This document shows positions 59,372 to 64,000 of a stretch of 64,000 bases of DNA, one piece after another. Location of the stretch: NCBI RefSeq assembly GCF_016587375.1, contig NZ_BNJG01000004.1:124001-188000 (forward strand), written 5' to 3'. The notes below the pieces were generated by a model. The model was given only the letters and a program-made list of their open reading frames with translations, ran no database searches and was not told the DNA's origin. Position 1 is the stretch's first letter. Each line of letters opens with the position of its first letter. The translations under genes and the position numbers were made by a program. The stretch comes from Ktedonobacter robiniae (lineage in GTDB: Bacteria > Chloroflexota > Ktedonobacteria > Ktedonobacterales > Ktedonobacteraceae).

Positions 59372-62300
59372 ATTTCCACACGCTGCCCACCGTGCAACTC
59401 ACACTCGATTCTCCGCGCCAGGCCAGCGATGGTGGGTGCTTCGAATAAGCTCCGCAATGGAAGGTCAATCGCGAACGCGCTCCGTAAACGGGCGACGACT
59501 CTTGTCGCCAGCAATGAGTGCCCGCCAAGGGAGAAGAAGTTCGCCTCAATGCTCACCGGGCGTACAGCCAGCACCTCGGACCAGATCACGGCGACCACCT
59601 CTTCAATGGGCGTCCTGGCCGCGATATGTTCCCGACCAGTCTGCTCGTCCCGCATCTCAGGCTCTGGCAGGGCCTGACGGTCAATCTTGCCGTTGGCATT
59701 GAGCGGCAACTCATCCAGAAAGACCATAGAGGAGGGAAGCATATACTCCGGTAGCTTGCCGCGTACATGCTGCTCCAATTCGCTTCGGGAAAGCTCGGCA
59801 TTCTCTTTTGCGACCACATACGCGATAAGCGTTTTGCTATCCTGTGACACCTTGCTATTCTGTCGCACGATAACTACGCTATCATGTACTTTAGCGTTTT
59901 GCGCGAGTACCGCCTCAATATCGCCAAGCTCGATGCGATACCCGCGCAGTTTCACCAGGTTGTCGCGCCTACCCAGAAACTCGATATTGCCATCCGTCAA
60001 ATAACGAACGAGATCACCTGTCTTATAGAGACGCTCGCCAGCATGGGAGCCAAATGGATTGGGCACAAACGCCTGCGCTGTGCGTACCGGATCGGCAAGA
60101 TACCCTCGCCCTACACCGATACCGCCCACGTAAAGCTCTCCGATTACTCCCACAGGAGCGACGTGCATCGCTTGATCGAGGACATAGACCTGCATATTCG
60201 GAATGGGGAAGCCGATGGGAACAATTGGGCGCTCCTGTTCCGCGCGCATTGGCCCAGTAATGGTGAAATGACACTGATCGTCGGAACATTCCGTGGAGCC
60301 ATAGGTGTTGAGCAAAGGAATCGCTGGATATAGCTCGAACCAGCGGTTGCACAATTCATTGGGGAGCGCGTCACCCGTCGGGATAAGCCAGCGCAATGCG
60401 CTAAAAGTTAAGTGCTCTGACGCTCCCCCGTCGCGCTCACTCAGCATTCCGCGAATCATCGATGGCACAACCTGTAAAATCGAAACTGCTCGCTCTTCGA
60501 TCTGTTGTAGAAGTCGGGCCGCATCAAACGCGACCTCATTGCGGAATACCTCTACTTTTCCACCTAGAGTCAACGCCGCCAGACTCTGCCACAGCGAGAT
60601 GTCAAATCCTTGTGGCCCATTTTGCGCGATAGTATCCGTTGCCGTGAGGCTAACATCCGCCATCTTCGCCAGAAGGTGATTGAGCATGCCCTGGTGCTCG
60701 ACCATCACACCCTTTGGTAGCCCCGTTGAACCTGATGTATAAATGATGTAGGCCAGGTGGTTGGGCTGGTGGCGCGAGATGATATTCGCGATTGGCTCAG
60801 GCGAGGATGCCGCAATGTTTTCAATAGTCAGTATTTCGGGCATAATCTGTTTGTACGCGTCGTCAAACAACTCGTCTAACAGGGATTGAAACGTCGTGCT
60901 GGTCAACACGACAGCGCCCTGGCACTGCTGCATGATCTGCCGTAAGCGTGCGGCAGGTTGTAGAGGATCTAATGGCAGATAGACGCCATTCGCCTTAAAA
61001 ACGGCAAGCATCGCGACGACAAAGGGAATAGAGCGCTCCATAAGCACGGCGACAGGGACATCAGGCCCCACTCCACGTGCCATAAGCGTAGAAGCCAGCG
61101 CGTTCGCCCAGTGATTCAGCCGCTCGTAGGTCAACGCTTCATCATCGCAGCAGAGCGCGACCGCGTCAGGCGTTCGCGCCACCTGTTGCTCAATAAGCTG
61201 GTGGACCGCGACCTCGTGCGCGAATGGCCGCGTCTTCTCATTCCATGTGTAAAGCGCTTGTTGCTGCTCCTGCACGGTTAACAGGGGTAAGTCTGCAATG
61301 GGCTGCGTGGGTTGGGCCACGATGCCTGTCAACAGTGTCTGCCAATGGGCTAACAAGCGCTGTATGGTTGCTTGCTCAAAGAGATCGGTGTTGTATTCAA
61401 CTCGACAATGCAGCCCTTCCGCCGCGGACTGGATTTCTAGCGTAAGGTCAAATTTCGCCGTCTCAATCGCGGCTGGCAGAAGGTCGAAGCGAACATTACC
61501 AAGCTCTCCACTGGGAGTCGGCCCGTTCTGTAGAATAAACATGATCTGAAAAAGAGGCGGGCGGCTCAAGTCGCGCTCAGGTTGCACCATTTCTACAATC
61601 TTCTCAAATGGTACATTCTGATGCGCATAGGCATTTAGGGCCATCCCGCGTACTCGCCCCAGCAGATCATGAAAAGTCGGATTACCAGAGAGATCAGCGC
61701 GCATTACCAGCGTGTTGACAAAGAAACCAATGAGGTCTTCAAGCTGCTGATTCGTTCTATTCGCGATTGGTGTTCCCACCGCGATATCTGTCTGCCTGCT
61801 ATAGCGCGCCAGCAGCACCTGAAAGGACGCCAGCAGTAGCATAAAGAGGGTCACGCCCTCGCGCTGGCTGAGCGCTTTCAGTTCCTCATGCAATGATGCC
61901 GGGAGCATTGCGAATGCAAGTGCGCCATGAAACGTCTGTACAGGCGGGCGGGCGTGATCGGTAGGTAGCTCCAGCGGGGGCACATCCCTCAATTGCTGGA
62001 TCCAGTAATCGACCTGCGCGTCAAACACTTCGCCTTGAAGCCACTGTTGCTGCCAGAGCGCGAAGTCCGCATATTGAATGGGTAGTGGAGCCAGTGGAGT
62101 GGGTTTACCAGCGGCAAATGCTCGATACAACGTGCTCAACTCGCGCACAAAAATAGCATTCGACCAGCCATCCGTCATGATATGATGCATGGTCAGCAAC
62201 AGAACATGTGTATCAGGTGCTTGCTTCACCAGGTGCACACGCAACAGAGGCCCCTGAACGAGATCGAGAGGCTGCTGAGCCTCCTGAACGATGAGACGTT

Positions 62301-64000
62301 GCAACCAGCGCTCTTGCTCCTCGTTCTTCAGACCGCTCAAGTCCACAAAGGGTATGCGAAATACGTCTGAGGAGTGGATAATCTGAATGGGCTGTTCCTC
62401 GTATTCCCGGAAGGTGGTGCGTAGTACTTCATGGCGCTGGATCAGCGCCTGGATACTTCGATCAAGCGCGCCACCATTCAGGGGACCTCGCAGCGCCAGT
62501 GCGCGTGGCAACAGATAGGCGGTGCCGCCGGGCTCTAGCTGGTCGAGGAACCAGAGCCGCCGCTGGGCGAACGAGAGCGGTAGCCGCTCCGGGCGCTTCT
62601 TCGCTTCCAATACTGGCATCTCTCCCCCCTGCTCTCCCCTCAGCCGCTTCTCTACCTCCCGCGCTAACCCCGCTACCGTCGGCGCTTCAAACAGGCTCGT
62701 TATCGGCAACTCCACCTGCACCACCGCCCGCAACCTCGACATCACCTGCGTCGCCAGCAGCGAATGCCCTCCCAGGTGAAAGAAGTTCTCATGCACGCTC
62801 AGTTCTTCTCCCCCCAGCACCTCGCGCCAGCAGTCCGCGATCACCTCTTCCAGCGCGTTGCGCGGGCGCACCACGACACCTCCCTCGCGCTCCTCTCCCT
62901 CCTCCTCTGGTCCCGGCAACCGCCTGCGATCCAGTTTCCCGTTGTCCGTTAATGGCACCTGCTCCAGGTACACCCAGCGCTGCGGCACCATGTACTCCGG
63001 CAGGTGCTGGCTCACCTGCTCCCGCAACTGCGCTCGGCTCACCATCTGCGGCTTCCTCCTCACCACATACCCCACTACCTCCTCCTCTTTCCCATCCTCC
63101 CGCCACACCTGGACGACGGCTTCCCATACCCCTGGATGCGCGCGCAGCACCGCCTCGATCTCGCCCAGTTCCACCCGGTACCCCCTCACCTTCACCTGCC
63201 CATCGCCTCTGCCCACAAAGTGGATCGCGCCTCCCTCTCCCACCCGCACCACGTCCCCCGTCCGGTAGAGCCGTTCCCCTGGCTCCTGGCTGAAGGGATG
63301 AGGCACAAAGCGCTCTGCCGTCTGCTCTCCTCGCCCCAGATAGCCCCGCGCCAGGCCCGCACCCGCCAGGTACAACTCTCCCTGCATGCCCGGACCCACC
63401 ACCTGCTGGTGGCGGTCCAGCACCAGAAACTCGACATTGCTCAGGGGTCGTCCCAGCGGCACGCTGGCGGTACGCCTCATCGCTTCGTCCCACGCCTGCC
63501 CTCGCCCCAGCGGCTCGACCAGTACCCCGATGGTGCTCTCGGTCGGCCCATAATGGTTGTAGATCCGGCAACCCGCGCCACTCGCGCGCAGTCGCTCCAA
63601 TAGCGAGGCGCTAACCGCTTCTCCTCCCAGGATCAGGGCCTCACGCGGCAGCACGGAAGCTGGCTCGTCGCTGGCTCTCAAGAGGGCTGAGAGATGGGAG
63701 GGCACGATCTTGAGCACATCAATGGGCGTCTGGGCACACCAACGGGCCATCTCCTCCGCGGAGGTGATCGTTTCGTACCCCAGCACGTGCAGGCAGCCAC
63801 CCCAGCACAGCGCACCGTAAATCGCCGTATTGCCTAGATCAGCGGCCAGCGTCGAGACGGTGGCATAGCTCCATCCCACCTGTCCTCCCAACCAGTCGCC
63901 CATGGCCAGCACATAGTTCAGCAGATTGCGTTGGGTAAGGCACACCCCCTTGGGCTGCCCCGTCGAGCCAGAGGTGTAGAGCACATAGGCCAGGTCCTCT
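59369..64000 (-). CDS. Gene 1 fragment a: NRPS A(Asp)-T-C-A(Dab-like)-T
   Basis: First in-frame piece of gene 1, open to the right edge and without a true start. It contains the A domain from core A3 onward (LYTSGSTG near 63970), a T domain (GGHS near 62760), a C domain with HHIMTDGWS (near 62167), a second complete A domain and its T domain (near 59516). After the C-run deletion at 59366-59371 the raw frame continues as nonsense to a stop at 59266. The true continuation is in the next frame. The first 1.4 kb is much more GC-rich than the C-A-T that follows. The product activates and joins two amino acids at the start of the visible chain. Confidence 0.95.
59400..62590 (-). other. Gene 1 module 2: C-A(Dab-like)-T
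   Basis: C domain with HHIMTDGWS. The A domain has GFDISLWQ and YGSTECSDD, giving the pocket D-I-W-Q-I-T-T-D-D. This is close to D-I-W-E-L-T-A-D-D, known for 2,4-diaminobutyrate in pyoverdine synthetases. The E-to-Q change at position 4 leaves the exact substrate open; a short cationic amino acid is the best guess. Confidence 0.65.
62660..64000 (-). other. Gene 1 module 1 (partial): A(Asp)-T
   Basis: The A domain resembles the head A domains of genes 2, 4 and 5 (STLAADLGNT, IDVLKIVPSHL, NHYGPTEST). The pocket by eye is D-L-T-K-I-G-H-I-G, the classical Asp code. Since this A type follows the inactive C domain elsewhere in the locus, this is probably the head module of gene 1, with its C-like domain just right of the window. 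The block is GC-rich. Confidence 0.8.

Larger units (their letters stand above)
48338..64000 (-). pseudogene. Gene 1: five-module NRPS, 5'-partial, frame-broken as read (probably intact in the organism)
   Basis: One continuous NRPS gene when four single-base deletions are repaired (near 59368, 51710, 51563 and 49834). The domain order is A(partial)-T, C-A-T, C-A-T, C-A-T, C-A-T, C. The frame is open to the right edge, so the start and the first C domain lie outside the window. It ends in TAG at 48338-48340 after a complete C domain, with no thioesterase or reductase, so the chain must pass to another protein, most simply gene 2. Pockets read by eye are Asp, Dab-like, X1, Gly, X1. Modules 3 and 5 carry near-identical A-T segments (repeat A). 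The protein would assemble the first visible residues of the peptide on phosphopantetheine arms in the cytoplasm. The type pseudogene records the broken frame only; homology is continuous across every break. Confidence 0.9.

Noticed and set aside
3690..62580. Regularly spaced short repeat read as a CRISPR or tandem array
   Set aside because: The repeats are 3.2 kb apart and each lies in frame at the first motif of a C domain, so they reflect module periodicity.

Overview
The whole 64-kb window is one giant nonribosomal peptide synthetase (NRPS) locus, read entirely on the minus strand (right to left). Nothing outside the assembly line is visible: no tRNA, rRNA, transporter, regulator, MbtH, thioesterase, insertion sequence or CRISPR array. 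GC content alternates between roughly 50-60% background and much richer blocks. From memory the proteins look most like NRPSs of Ktedonobacteria (Chloroflexota), but the sequence cannot settle taxonomy and other large-genome bacteria remain possible.

Layout in order of transcription. Gene 1 (64000-48338, 5' end outside the window) has five modules and a C-terminal condensation (C) domain. A 558-bp intergenic region (48337-47780) follows, with strong hairpins including a terminator-like one just upstream of gene 2. Gene 2 (47779-32457) has four modules, a terminal C domain and a fused TauD/SyrP-like dioxygenase. Gene 3 (32393-16653) has four modules, one epimerase and a terminal C domain. Gene 4 (16603-2291) has four modules and a terminal C domain. 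Gene 5 (2254-1) starts the same way and runs off the left edge. Genes 2-5 are separated by only 36-63 nt and look like one operon. Genes 3 and 4 are intact frames of 5246 and 4770 codons. Genes 1 and 2 are broken by eight single-base deletions, probably sequence errors, and are reconstructed here.

Every gene whose start is visible begins with a C-like domain that has lost the catalytic HHxxxDG motif, followed by an adenylation (A) domain whose pocket reads as Asp or Asn. Every gene whose end is visible finishes with a catalytically complete C domain and no A-T after it. Bond formation between proteins therefore probably uses the C domain at the tail of the upstream enzyme, with the dead C domain at the head of the next enzyme as a docking or gating piece. 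Reading the A-domain pockets by eye gives: Asp, Dab-like, X1, Gly, X1 / Asp, Val, aromatic, X2 / Asn, D-Ser, X2, Asp-like / Asp, Ser, Gly, X4 / Asp... This is at least 18 residues, incomplete at both ends. The fused dioxygenase suggests beta-hydroxylation, possibly of Asp.

Three long near-identical duplications (2.1, 2.5 and 1.7 kb) each copy the substrate pocket of one A domain into another position, and seven GC-rich A-T blocks sit in a lower-GC background. The locus looks like an assembly line being edited by cassette recombination.
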